From contig JASJFT010000006.1 of assembly GCA_030770425.1 (NCBI GenBank), positions 124,001 to 188,000 on the forward strand: DNA of 64,000 bases, given 5' to 3'. The position numbers and the translations under genes are program-made. Positions within the stretch are counted from its first letter, which is position 1. Every line of letters begins with the position of its first letter. This document shows positions 1-9,978 of this stretch, in pieces. Origin of the DNA: Darksidea phi (Eukaryota; Ascomycota; Dothideomycetes; Pleosporales; Lentitheciaceae). The notes under the pieces are model-generated. The model searched no databases. It was not told where the DNA came from and saw only the letters and a list, made by a program, of their open reading frames with translations.

Positions 1-1151
1 TTTAAGATTATTCCTTTTTTTGTACCTCGGCCTCCTCTCACTGGGCTTGCCCATAGTTGAGGCCACAGTGTCGCCAGTATTGCACTACCTCTGGCTGACG
101 CGACGATTTTTCATTGACGTTCGTACCCTGAGTGCATCGTTGAGGAAGATGAGACACCTTTTTCATTACATTACGTTTACAAGATGACGTGATGGCTTTC
201 TGGAAAAATTACACCGGAGTGCGCGCAGGTGGTTTATCGTAAGCTCGCTTCCCGCCCCTTTCTTCTGGCTAATTCTCAAAGGATGAGGCGGAGCAACCAC
301 GCTAGGCATCAGCATCCATAGCTCATTTCCAAGTTTTATTCTTCACTCCCGATCGACGCCGGACCGCATACTAGGAAAGGCAATACATCCATCGGGCGGC
401 CTTCTAGTTTAGACAACCCATCCGTCCTCGATCGAGCGTGCCCAAGGGTGTAGGAAGCTTCTAAAGACCACATGCGCAACAAACGTTGCTTTAGCCAAGC
501 CACTACGCACTGAGACAATAGGAAGGCCTAGGGCTCGGAGTTCGCTATCTCCGTTTCAGCGGGCGCGCCTTGAACTCCCCTCGGCAAGCGCAACCTCACC
601 CTTTGGAGCTACCACACCAAACGCGAAGCCTTACCATACCTCGGCGCCACCTTCGGCACGGGCGAGCTCCTCCATGACACCAGTGTAGCCTTGGAACGCT
701 ATCTAGAAGCCTCTCCACATATCCTTCAACACGTCCCGCGCGAGCCGCTACCGAAGACTGTTCCCAGGTCGCGAGCGCTCGATAACGCTACCCAAGTCCG
801 CTGTGGAAGCGGCGCTTTACATGGAACTACCCGGGTTGACGGTACCGTTCCATGAAGCGGGTGCGAGGTGAGTGGTAGTAGTTGAGGCCGATCTTCATTG
901 CCTTGCGGCGAAGTGCAGCTGGCGTTAAGCCATAGACTCGAACACACCGAGATTCGTGATGGCGAGTTGAACCTGCGACAAATGATACGCTCAAGCGTGG
1001 CTTTACCACATTGGCTTTGGTATAAATCAAAAGGACTGCCCCCTTCTAGTGAACTATTGCTTTCTCACTGCTTCTCTACTATTCAACCTACTACTCCCCT
1101 CGGGTATATCACGCCCGATTAATACACGACGAATCGAACCACAACATCGCC
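1..1151. other. gene-free left edge
   Basis: No open reading frame here resembles a known family. The last ~100 bases before 1152 are pyrimidine-rich and look like an ordinary fungal promoter and leader. The composition is normal, unlike the AT-rich DNA that follows. Confidence 0.5.
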
Positions 1152-1271
1152 ATGCCTAAGCGACGTCGCAATCCATTCTCGGTCGGTGGCATTGCGCCAC
1201 GAGCCAGGAAACGCACGACAGTCGAAACCACGCCTCAGCCCTCTCCTACAGTCGCCGGCAAAACTACAGAG
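1152..1271 (+). pseudogene. orphan first exon, rest of gene lost
   Basis: An ATG follows a leader-like stretch and opens a basic, Lys/Arg-rich N-terminus (MPKRRRNPF...) of about 40 residues. It ends at ATG followed by GTGAGG, a good 5' splice donor. No continuation can be read downstream, because the DNA becomes AT-rich and stop-rich within 100 bases. I infer the surviving first exon of a gene whose body was destroyed by repeat insertion or RIP. The basic start would suit a nuclear protein, but no family is recognised. It could also be a chance open frame. Confidence 0.3.
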
Positions 1272-1349
1272 ATGGTGAGGTATGAAAAACCTCGGATTTT
1301 AAACTCCTCGAGCCTATCCTTCTACACCTCGAACCGCCGGCTATTCTAA

Positions 1350-2413
1350 GCGGTCAGCAAGTCAGCAAAGACTTTCAAGCCGTCATTATAAGCAGTCCTC
1401 GAATTTAGGCCAAGTTATTTAGAACGTTTCCTCAACCGATACTACGTTTACTAGTCCATTACCGCCGTCCGCGAATAAATCCGTTTATTTATTCCGTCTT
1501 TGATACAGCCCTCGACCTAAAGAGGAGAGACGACCGGCTCTACAGACCTCGAAACGCTAGCTGAAGATTTATGTACCTAGGTACTCCGAGCGTACCTATT
1601 AGTATTCGCATTGTAGAGTTCGTAGATAGTGATGAATCCTATCGAATTACTAATACTAAAGTATACCAGTTTAATTACGGGGTAATACCGTTACAACTCG
1701 ATACTATCGCTCTAATTCCGGCTTAGTATACTTATACCGTCTGGGTGTTTCCTTACGATAAAGATTAAATATTAACGCCGCCGAACGAATCGGTCCGTCG
1801 CTGTAAGGAGAAATGTAAAGAAGCTGCTTATTAGTTAGAGGATGTGTATATTTAGGTGGGCCGGACGAATGAAGATGAATTTTCGGAACCTCAAAGAGTA
1901 CTTTAGCTTTCGTATTGATGAATCTATCTATATATATAATCACATCTATTATTTGATAGCTATATCGTTACAGCCGTGTTAGGCATCCCTTTGACTTAAT
2001 ATACCGAACTTGAACTTGGTACAACGCTGTCCGAAACATCATTCACCTATGCTTCCTAGCTTAGCCCGCCGGTCTCTAATATGCCTGCTTTACTCCCATA
2101 CCGTAGCCGCGGTCGGATCTCATGAAGTAGGAGGAATGAGAAAGTATCCGACGCTCGAAAATAAACATTATCGGCCGCCTCCCGCCTTCCGATTCGGAGC
2201 TAGTCAACTTTTGGATCTAAGAGTTGGTTTCTGGAATCTGAAAAGAGGTTTTTGGAATCTGGAGAGTAGATGATGCTACCTTAGCAATCAAGTAGACCTA
2301 CTAGACAAGTCTCTTTACGCTTAAATATACCTCTAACCTACCACCTCGAAATCGAACTATATCCTACTAACCTTACTTTTATACAATCGCCGCGGCCGCC
2401 GTATATCATCATC
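1350..2413. repeat. AT-rich RIP-like relic DNA
   Basis: This stretch is visibly richer in A+T and in TpA steps (taata, tatat, cgtatta) than the flanking gene DNA, and it is full of stops in all frames. That is how Repeat-Induced Point mutation leaves old transposon copies in Pezizomycotina. No transposase or polymerase motif is left to name the element. A calculation of TpA/ApT and CpA+TpG/ApC+GpT indices would test it. Confidence 0.5.
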
Positions 2414-2813
2414 ATGAATATCTTTAGTCTTCTTGCGCTAACGCTTTCTGTAACAGCAGCTCCACCATTAAACATTCCCGGATTCTTTGAGGGGAAAGAA
2501 TATATGGTATGCTATTTATATTACGCTCTAAGCTTCAAGTTATAATAAGAGTAGAGGAACTTCACAAGTCGGGACTTACACGTATTCATTTATTCTGTAT
2601 TCAGAAAAGCCAAAGCTAGACTCTCCTCCACCTCCCTTCGTAATGTGTATCCAAAAAGAATGAGGCAACATAGGGTACGAGCTTGATTTCGTAGGTTACG
2701 TGGATGAGGTATACGTTAATACGGAATGTGAAGGTATACTTGGCAATCTCCCATACCTTCTACAGATTAGTACTTTATTGGCCTTTATATTAGCTACCGT
2801 CCTAGGAAGTTAG
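2414..2813 (+). pseudogene. relic of a small secreted protein (effector-like)
   Basis: Exon 1 (2414-2506) encodes a typical signal peptide: Met-Asn, a Leu-rich hydrophobic core and an Ala-Ala cleavage site (MNIFSLLALTLSVTAA). It is followed by a short mature start ending at a GTATGC donor. Using an acceptor at 2609, exon 2 (2610-2813) stays in one frame for 68 codons and encodes acidic and aromatic residues with two cysteines, but it is broken by one TGA at 2661-2663. That stop could come from CGA or TGG by a C:G-to-T:A change. Intact length would be about 98 residues. Another acceptor at 2604 gives an immediate stop. The gene lies inside AT-rich repeat DNA, as many fungal effector genes do. 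Function is unknown, and the model rests on the signal peptide and frame alone. Confidence 0.4.
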
Positions 2814-2954
2814 TAACGCCGTATCGTAAGAGGATAATATTTTTGTCAACCTAGGAGAAGATATTCGCTCTTTAGTCTTTTTATATAAAGTACGTAGACT
2901 TAGGATTAGAGCATAATTTATACAAAGAATCCTATTAAATTAGCGGTATTTAAC

Positions 2955-3293
2955 AATTCTAGCTAGCACAGAATTGCTACATAATCGTAAAATCGTAACG
3001 TAATCTAACGGAGGGCAGCAGCTATTAAGTAGGGTCGTGGCTGTCAGACCTGTAGCTGTGCAGAGTCTTACAGTAGTAAGCGGGCCGACTTCAGCCCCGC
3101 AGCCTTGTGATCAAACTTTAACCTTGGCTACTCTCTGCCTCCCCGTCAACCAGCTCACCTCTTGTAGATTCGCCACCTCACAACCCTATGGCCGGTGCGG
3201 GTCAGCCTTCCTCCCTGCTGGCGATGGCGAGTTCAAAGTATTTAACGTTAGCCCACTAATTGCTGGCTGTAAATGTCACTAATTATCCTGCCA
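2955..3293 (+). repeat. left copy of ~0.3 kb inverted repeat
   Basis: This segment matches the reverse complement of 9979-10264 along most of its length. Shared blocks include the CTAGCTAG/ATAATCGTAACGTAA end, the AAGCGGGCCGAC block, and a run covering GTCAACCAGCTCACCTC to GGCGAGTTCAAAGTATTT. Most differences visible by eye are transitions, as RIP would leave. It may be the end of a larger element or one of two copies of a short non-autonomous repeat. Confidence 0.8.
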
Positions 3294-3524
3294 CCAAATC
3301 TATCCTTGGACCAGGCGGAAGTAAATGTGATGAGATAAATCCGTGAGATCCCTAAGACACTCAATATTCACTAGTCTAGCACCCTACTCCTATACGGTTA
3401 CACCCTTGATTTCGAAGCCGCTACATTTCTAATCTAACATCAATTACAAATCGCGAAATGCCCGTACACATCTTGGGTATTTATGTGAGAGCGGGCAGCA
3501 AGGCTGGGTAGGGAGGAGGGGGTG
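3294..3524. other. 3' flank of the ankyrin gene
   Basis: Short non-coding stretch between the left inverted-repeat copy and the stop codon of the ankyrin gene. Nothing specific is seen. Confidence 0.4.
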
Positions 3525-6500
3525 TTATTCGAGTAGCGTGGCGATATCTGTGTGTCCGTTGCGGGTAGCCTGGTGCAGCGGCGTCCAGCTATCCTTATCC
3601 TTGGCCTCCTTGTCAGCGCCCGCCTCGACGAGCAGCTTGGCGATATCTATACGTCCGTTGTAGGCAGCCTGGTGTAACGGCGTCCAGCCATTCTTATCCT
3701 TGGCCTCCTTGTCAGCGCCTGCCTCGACGAGCAGCTTGGCGATATCTGTGCGTCCATTGCAGGCAGCAGAGTACAGCGGCGTCCGGCCATCCTTATCCTT
3801 AGCCTCCTTGTCAGCGCCCACCTCGACGAGCAGCTTGGCGGTATCTGTGCATCCATTGAAGGTAGCAGAGTACAGCGGCGTCCAGCCATCCTCATCCTTA
3901 GCCTCCTTATCAGCGCCCGCCTCGACGAGCAGCTTGGCGATATCTGTACGTCCGTTGCGGGCAGCCCAGTACAGCGGCGTCCAGCCATTCTTCTCCTTAG
4001 CCTCCTTATCAGCGCCCGCCTTGACGAGCAGCTTGGCGATATCTGTGCGTCCGTTGGAGGCAGCACGGTGCAGCGGCGTCCAGCTATAACTGTCCTTGGC
4101 CTCCTTGTCAGCGCCCACCTCGATGAGCAGCTTGGCGATATCTGTGCATCCGTTGGAGGCAGCACGGTGCAGCGGCATCCAGCCATCCTTATCCTTAGCC
4201 TCCTTGTCAGCGCCCACCTCGATGAGCAGCTTGGCGATATCTGTGCGTCCGTTGCAGGTAGCAGAGTACAGCGGCGTCTGGCTATCCTTATCCTTAGCCT
4301 CCTTGTCAGCGCCCGCCTCGACGAGCAGCTTGGCGATATCTATATGTCCGCCGGAGGCAGCCCGGTGCAGCGGCGTCTGGCTATCCCCACCCTTGGCCTC
4401 CTTATCAGCGCCCGCCTCGACGAGTAGCTTGGCGATATCTGTGAGTCCGTTGGAGGCAGCACGGTGCAGCGGCATCCAGCCATCCTTATCCTTAGCCTCC
4501 TTGTCAGCGCCCGCCTCGACGAGTAGCTTGGCGATATCTGTGCGTCCGTTGCAGGTAGCAGAGTACAGCGGCGTCCAGCCATCCTTATCCTTAGCCTCCT
4601 TATCAGCGCCCGCCTCGACGAGCAGCTTGGCGATATCTGTGCGTCCGTTGGAGGCAGCACGGTGCAGCGGCGTCCATCCATCCTCGTCTGGTCTGTTGGA
4701 GTCCACGTGTCCAGTATCCAGAAGAAGCTTGGCGACATTTGTGTGCCCAGTTGCGGCTGCCCAGAGTAGCGGAGTTTGCTGCTTCTTGTCTGCTAGGTCT
4801 AAGAATCCCCCCAGATCTATGAAACGCTTTAAATATGACTCATAGCCAAATTCAGCACAGTAGGAAATTGCAGTTCTGCCATCTTCGTCTTGGCTGTCTG
4901 GCCTTGCTTTCATCTCTAAAATAGTGCTTGAGACTTCGCCCCAATCATTCCGGACGGCCAGAGGAAGTGCTGCCTGTAAATCTTCGTGCCCAAAGTCGCC
5001 TGTGGTGGTGAAACATAGACGGTATAATGCCTCACCCCTATGACATTCTCGAATTGCTTGCACAAGTGGGTGTCGAGTGCAAACAGTATCTTGGGGCGAG
5101 CCTTTACCCGCGGGAGGTTCGGTGGCCATTTTGTCTGTGATATACTTGTAGCAATCCAGAATCTCCGTGATCTCCCGATTGTGATGGTCGTCGCTGCGAT
5201 AGTTCTCATTCATCCACTTTACGCCATTCACCCCAAATTTATTTCTCTCGTCATTAGAACTCTGCGCAAGTGACCAGCGGTAGAGCTCTCCAGTTGCACG
5301 AAGGGCTGTCGCAAAGACACTACTGCCACTGATCGTTGCAGTTGATACCTTTTCGCCATGTGAGGAAGAATAGCGCTGACATGCCCATCGCAACAAGGTT
5401 TCTGCTCGCTCCCATTCCGACTCCTGACGGTGGGCTTCGGCCCGCTTTATCAGTGCTGATACCAAGAGTTCAGGTGCAAGACTGGGGAGTTGCTTCCCCA
5501 GTGCTGGTATAATACAAAGTAGCGCGTCGGAATGAGATCCCAAACCGTTCTCTACGAATGCTTTCGCGAGAGCGCTAACTGTTGGGTTATCCAGCTGTAC
5601 ATTGCCGGCATTCTCCACGGGAACCGGCTCGTTGATAGTTAGAAGACCTGTTAATGAGGCCATTAATCCGGCGAAGAGCTCCTGAGTACAGATATCAAGT
5701 AGGGAATCGTTTGTCGAAGCACACTGGAGTCGAAGCTTGACATGTTCGCCCAACTGTTGACCTGACGTATTTGCAGATGCAGCAGCACTTGTTGAATTCA
5801 AAGCTCCGGATATCAGCAATTCGTATACAGGATTCCACCCGCAGAATCGCTGCAATGGTGGTTGATCCGATCGCTCGTCTTTCGGCAGAGGCTCCCAATC
5901 GGTTCCTTCACCAGTCGTAGGTTTCATCCACAAATTTATGAGACTGTAACTATTGGCCTTATCGAGAATGAGGGTAATATCAAGAAGTTTTATCGCGTTG
6001 GGACCAAGCCAGAGATCCATCTCACCCTGTCTATTGGCTTTACGATCCCAGCTATGGTCATAGGGGCCAGCTGAAACAATTCTTGCCCGCTTGATTCTTT
6101 CAGCCCGGGAAATTTTGTGGCCAGAGTCGTCCTTAGTTTCGAGTCGATTATCGGAGACCAAAGACCAATTCCAGAGTCCTAAGATCGCTTCCAGTCGTGC
6201 AGAGTCAACTCTCCAACCGCTTTGCGATGACTCAGGTGGCCGCTTGAGAACAACGCTGATTAGTTGCCCAGGGTGATTTGACGCGTCACCGTTGGGTGAA
6301 CCGACTGCTTTGACCTGAAGCATTATTTCTTCTTTGACTTGGTACTTGCGGATAAGACTTTCTGCAGCCAGACAAATTGCGGCAGATAATTTCCTTGCAT
6401 TTGTGCGGACCTTGACATAGTCATCCCTCCACTTCTGATATTCTCGGTCTCCAATGTCGCTGAAGGCTATATGGCCCGTCAAATGAGCAAGTCGCTCTCG

Positions 6501-7928
6501 GATTGGAAGCAAGTCCGTGCAATCGACTTGACAGATCCGATCTGCCTGAGGCGCCATGGGAGATTGAGGCCTGCTTGTTGGAATCAGTCGGACCTCACTG
6601 ATGGATTGGTCGCTCTTGTTGTCCGAAGATGAAGCGTTAGAAGATTGCGTCTTGACTTCCATGGCCTTCTCATGCTGTCCGTTAATGTGCCAAGACGATT
6701 CCTGCTGGGACTCTTGATGAGCAATCTCAAACGCGAGCCAGTCAAGCTCGTGTCCCGCAATCATATCGGGCATACACGCCAATTTGTTGGCGTCTCTGCC
6801 GAGGCGTTGCATGCGGAGAAATCCACGCAGGATACTCATGAAGATAGTGATGCCCAGTTGCGCCAGAGAAACCCAAGCTTTCATTCCGCGGAGACCAATG
6901 AATTGCATGAGGTATCCGATCAGCACAGCTATGACGGCAAAGAAAGTGTAAGACTCGAATTTCTCATCAAAGTCCTTCATCGAGGAGGTCCAATCTACGA
7001 GAGGGTCATCTGGCGCCTCGAAATATGCAAACGGATCAAAGCTTTGGTCGCCGATGACTTGCGGGCCGGGCTGGAGCCAGAACAAACGTGATTGCCGAGA
7101 CGAGATTGGACGGCTGCGACGATACCGAATTTCGCATGTCGTTTGCCCGATTAGAGCCGCACAACACCACATGCCGCCGCACATGAGGACTGTGCCTACG
7201 ATGAACATGACTGGCGCGTAATCCCTCGAGGCGGACGCCTCTCCGTTGAGATTCCAATGAAGGATCCAAACGCCGACCCCTGCCAGAACAAGGACTCCAG
7301 CTTGAAGGACTAATCCGACGGCGGCAACTGCGACGAACACCCACAACGGTCGCTTGACGATCCCGACGTTGAGCAAGAGATTCGGATTTGGAGCGAATAG
7401 GCTGAGGCTGCTTCTCGTGCGCTTTTCCCAGTCGGTGTCGTCCATCTGAAGATAATTTCGAAACAGGAATAGCCCCGCTTTATCTACCTCGGAAGACTGC
7501 GGTTTCAGATTGCCGCAGCGCGGAACGTGGACAAGCTCGATGATATTTGGCCGGCCGAGAACGCGAGTGATGCCGCCTCTGTTGAACAGTTCACACACGT
7601 CCCTGCTTGTGGATGTGCACAATTCAGCCTCGACCGTGCCATCACCTTCCTGAGACTTCCCGATGAAGGCGCGAAGGGAGGAGTGTCCGCAAACTCGAAT
7701 CGTGGAGACGATCGCGGTGAGGATACCAATTGGAGCCATGGCGAAGATGAAATAGTCCAGAAAGGATGTGCTCTCGCTGAGGTATTGCCGCGTCATGGAT
7801 TCGCCGAACAGAACGAGAAGAGGACCAATGTCTGTGGCCAGGTTGTTGGAGAAATCGGATAGGCCGTCGGCGGCGTTGACGCCGACAAAAGCGACGGCAC
7901 AGAGTAGGAAGAGCACGTGTTTAGCCAT
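3525..7928 (-). CDS. large transmembrane ankyrin-repeat protein
   Basis: A single intron-free frame encodes 1467 residues and starts at an ATG followed by a signal-peptide-like segment (MAKHVLFLLCAVAFVG). Hydrophobic stretches near residues 58-78, 194-223, 238-260, 327-345 and 352-371 predict a multi-pass membrane N-terminus. A long soluble middle part (about 375-1030) has no motif I can name; no NACHT P-loop or HET domain is seen. From about residue 1035 the protein is ankyrin repeats: a few diverged ones, then 11.6 nearly identical 33-residue units to the end (consensus WTPLHRAASNGRTDIAKLLV...). It sits between inverted repeats and dead transposons yet has no stop or frameshift, so it is probably expressed or recently so. 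The architecture suits a recognition or scaffold role at a membrane. That role is inference. Confidence 0.85.
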   Translation of the reverse strand: MAKHVLFLLCAVAFVGVNAADGLSDFSNNLATDIGPLLVLFGESMTRQYLSESTSFLDYFIFAMAPIGILTAIVSTIRVCGHSSLRAFIGKSQEGDGTVEAELCTSTSRDVCELFNRGGITRVLGRPNIIELVHVPRCGNLKPQSSEVDKAGLFLFRNYLQMDDTDWEKRTRSSLSLFAPNPNLLLNVGIVKRPLWVFVAVAAVGLVLQAGVLVLAGVGVWILHWNLNGEASASRDYAPVMFIVGTVLMCGGMWCCAALIGQTTCEIRYRRSRPISSRQSRLFWLQPGPQVIGDQSFDPFAYFEAPDDPLVDWTSSMKDFDEKFESYTFFAVIAVLIGYLMQFIGLRGMKAWVSLAQLGITIFMSILRGFLRMQRLGRDANKLACMPDMIAGHELDWLAFEIAHQESQQESSWHINGQHEKAMEVKTQSSNASSSDNKSDQSISEVRLIPTSRPQSPMAPQADRICQVDCTDLLPIRERLAHLTGHIAFSDIGDREYQKWRDDYVKVRTNARKLSAAICLAAESLIRKYQVKEEIMLQVKAVGSPNGDASNHPGQLISVVLKRPPESSQSGWRVDSARLEAILGLWNWSLVSDNRLETKDDSGHKISRAERIKRARIVSAGPYDHSWDRKANRQGEMDLWLGPNAIKLLDITLILDKANSYSLINLWMKPTTGEGTDWEPLPKDERSDQPPLQRFCGWNPVYELLISGALNSTSAAASANTSGQQLGEHVKLRLQCASTNDSLLDICTQELFAGLMASLTGLLTINEPVPVENAGNVQLDNPTVSALAKAFVENGLGSHSDALLCIIPALGKQLPSLAPELLVSALIKRAEAHRQESEWERAETLLRWACQRYSSSHGEKVSTATISGSSVFATALRATGELYRWSLAQSSNDERNKFGVNGVKWMNENYRSDDHHNREITEILDCYKYITDKMATEPPAGKGSPQDTVCTRHPLVQAIRECHRGEALYRLCFTTTGDFGHEDLQAALPLAVRNDWGEVSSTILEMKARPDSQDEDGRTAISYCAEFGYESYLKRFIDLGGFLDLADKKQQTPLLWAAATGHTNVAKLLLDTGHVDSNRPDEDGWTPLHRAASNGRTDIAKLLVEAGADKEAKDKDGWTPLYSATCNGRTDIAKLLVEAGADKEAKDKDGWMPLHRAASNGLTDIAKLLVEAGADKEAKGGDSQTPLHRAASGGHIDIAKLLVEAGADKEAKDKDSQTPLYSATCNGRTDIAKLLIEVGADKEAKDKDGWMPLHRAASNGCTDIAKLLIEVGADKEAKDSYSWTPLHRAASNGRTDIAKLLVKAGADKEAKEKNGWTPLYWAARNGRTDIAKLLVEAGADKEAKDEDGWTPLYSATFNGCTDTAKLLVEVGADKEAKDKDGRTPLYSAACNGRTDIAKLLVEAGADKEAKDKNGWTPLHQAAYNGRIDIAKLLVEAGADKEAKDKDSWTPLHQATRNGHTDIATLLE
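3528..4676 (-). repeat. coding tandem array, 99 bp unit, 11.6 copies
   Basis: Eleven complete 99 bp units and one 60 bp partial unit run head to tail, in frame with the ankyrin protein. The AKLLVEAGADKEAK part is almost invariant, while codons for the turn and first helix vary (W/Q/R, then HR/YS/YW/HQ, then S/C/R/F/Y, then R/L/H/C). Because 99 is divisible by 3, spurious open frames appear on the opposite strand. Confidence 0.95.
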
Positions 7929-8054
7929 GACTACATTAGTTGATAAGAATACGACGAGTCACTGGTGATTTATCCTAACCGAAAATGTTGGTGTGCGACA
8001 CTGGCTAGGACGGGGAGTAGTGTTTATTGACCAGGCCGTCGGCCGTCAGATTAA
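7929..8054. promoter_or_regulatory. upstream region of ankyrin gene, cut by MITE
   Basis: Only about 125 bases separate the ankyrin start codon from the MITE insertion, so the element sits in or next to the promoter. No clear TATA box is seen. Confidence 0.35.
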
Positions 8055-8747
8055 GGGCCTGTTCGGTACGGGCTTCTGGAGGCACCAGATTACCGTCAGA
8101 TGGCTTAATAAGCGATCTGAAGTTGAAACTGGCGCCGTGTTCGGTAAAAACGAGGTTCTGGCGGCGCTTCTGGAGGTATCAGATTCAATATAAAATAAGG
8201 CAATTTAAAACCCCTACTAGCGCTTACATAACCCATATTTAACTTCATTAAGCGATCTAGAGCCTCCAGAAGTTTTCTAGTGGTCGAGAGGTACCGCGAG
8301 GCCGTCAACTTCAACTCGGCTCTAGCTCTAGCCGTCGGAGCCAGCCGTTGTTATCTCTGTCGTCAATTATCACCAGTCTTGGCATGGTGTTAAGTCCCTG
8401 GCATGCCCCGAATCGACGCCTCTACAGCGGCTGCCCTCACCGGGTTAATAGCCAGCGTTACAGCAGTACTTGCCCATTTCAACGAGATGTATAAGGAGCC
8501 TATAGGCGTCAACCTGAGGCCGATGGACCGAGCGCGCGATCGGTAGGTAACATCAGGTTAGTAGGAGGTTTGATTTTCGCCATGTACGTATCTGAAAGTT
8601 GGTGTTCTGGGCCTACCGAACAGGATTTCAGATGACTCGTCAGCGACTAATAAACCTAGCGCAAACGCTAACCCACCCCCCTGTACGCCACCAGCTCCTT
8701 CTGAGGTCAATCTGACGGTAATCTGAAGCTCTGTACCGAACAGGCCC
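8055..8747. mobile_element. Harbinger-type MITE, 693 bp, TAA target duplication
   Basis: The element starts GGGCCTGTTCGGTAC and ends with the exact complement GTACCGAACAGGCCC. The inverted ends continue with gaps through ATTACCGTCAGAT / ATCTGACGGTAAT. TAA lies immediately outside each end (8052-8054 and 8748-8750), the 3 bp TWA duplication typical of PIF/Harbinger elements. No transposase frame is inside; the largest ATG frame (from 8403) is about 47 codons, so it is non-autonomous. Near both ends there are extra TIR-like strings (GTGTTCGGTAAAAACG near 8138, CCTACCGAACAGGAT near 8612), suggesting nested or duplicated ends. Confidence 0.85.
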
Positions 8748-8750
8748 TAA

Positions 8751-9010
8751 ATACTGCTGTGCGCAAGGCAGCAGTATCTTGCAAAGTCGAACCGTGGAAC
8801 GTGTTTTCGTAGAATTTTTCTCATATTGTTGATATTTGGTACGGCACTAATGGAAGCCTTGAACCACTGTTCGCAGCGGGGGCGGGCGCCAATCGTCATC
8901 TCATCAAGTTGTAGGGCTGTTTGGTGTTCAAGGTGCTTGGCGCGACCACCTCAACTTTTATCTTAGTATATTGCAACTAAACGACGCGCAATCAATTCAG
9001 CAAACAAGGG
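8751..9010. other. spacer between MITE and Fot1 relic
   Basis: Non-coding. It starts with a small hairpin (TACTGCTGTGCGCAAGGCAG) and contains GGGCTGTTTGGTGTTCAAGG near 8914, which could be a decayed transposon end. I found no matching partner. Confidence 0.3.
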
Positions 9011-9795
9011 AGGATTGAGCTTGCCCTTCAGGATCTCTACTCTAAGCAATTCCGAAGCGCTGAAGCTGCAGCTGCAGCATTCAACGTGCCTCCTCGAACC
9101 CTTCGCCGACGCGTTAACGGAACCAAATCACGACGCGATTGTACTCCAAATTCACAGAAGCTCACCCAAACCGAAAAGCAGACAAACGTCCAATATATTC
9201 TCGACCTCGATTCGCGAGGATTTCTGCCCCGGCTGTGTGAGGTTGCAGATATGGCAGATAAACTATTATGCATGCGTGGTGAGAAGCCTGTAGGCAAGCG
9301 CTAGGCCGAGCGCCCGGTAACGCATACCAACGAGCTCAAAATGGCCTTCAGTCGAGCAAAGGATAGGCAAAGGATAATGCAAGAAGATCCTGAGGTGATT
9401 GGCGCGTGGTTCCAACTTGTAGAGGATACCAAAGCCAAGTACGGCGTCTACGACGACGATATACACAACTTTGACGAGACTGGGTTCCAGATGGGTGTTA
9501 TTGGGTCAATGAAGGTCGTTACAGGCTCAGAGAGACGTACAAGGCCTGCTCCGACCCAGCCAGGTAATCGAGAGTGGGTGACAGTCATCCAGAGTATTTG
9601 CGCCGCAGGGTATGCAACCCTGCCTTTTATCATCTACAAAGGACGTGTCCACATCTCAGCATGGTACGAGAAGACATTAATACCACACGATTAGAAGCTG
9701 TCGGTCTCTGAGAATGGCTGGACAAACAACGCGCTTTGGCTTGAGTGGTTGAAGCACTTTAACGCGCATGTTGCGATATTGGTTCCAGCCTAATG
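9011..9795 (+). pseudogene. Fot1/pogo-family transposase, dead and truncated
   Basis: One frame runs from about 9014 to 9795 and matches the order of a Fot1-type (Tc1/mariner, DDE) transposase. First comes a psq-like helix-turn-helix (LALQDLYSKQF, then VPPRTLRRRVNG), then a CENP-B-like part, then the catalytic core with FDETGFQMGV, whose Asp is the first catalytic acid, then GNREWVTVIQS, PFIIYKG and SENGWTNNALWLEWL. Two in-frame TAG stops (9302-9304, 9692-9694) stand where the family has Trp (GKRW, then D-W before the SENGW block), as a TGG-to-TAG change by RIP would give. The rest of the catalytic domain, including the later acids, is missing. The element is inactive. Confidence 0.85.
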
Positions 9796-9978
9796 CATAG
9801 TATTGAGCTTTTCGCTTGTAGGTCGTCAGAAACGCATTGTCGAGCGCGAGTATCATGGCGGTCGTACGTATGAAATAGGGCCCTGCCAGTGTCGGTCCTG
9901 CAATTATTGCGAATTCGGGTCAGCTGACTACTTTCTCTGTATTAAAATCCAGCACACAAATCACTGTAACTGGTTGAG
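9796..9978. other. non-coding remnant after Fot1 relic
   Basis: Short stretch without recognisable coding sequence, probably further transposon debris. Confidence 0.3.

Noticed and set aside
3037..3282. 81-codon open frame in the left inverted repeat
   Set aside because: The partner copy of the repeat does not preserve the frame, so it is not selected as protein.
4096..4845. Long plus-strand open frames opposite the ankyrin array
   Set aside because: They repeat every 99 bases as the array does and show no family resemblance; they are a by-product of a unit length divisible by three.
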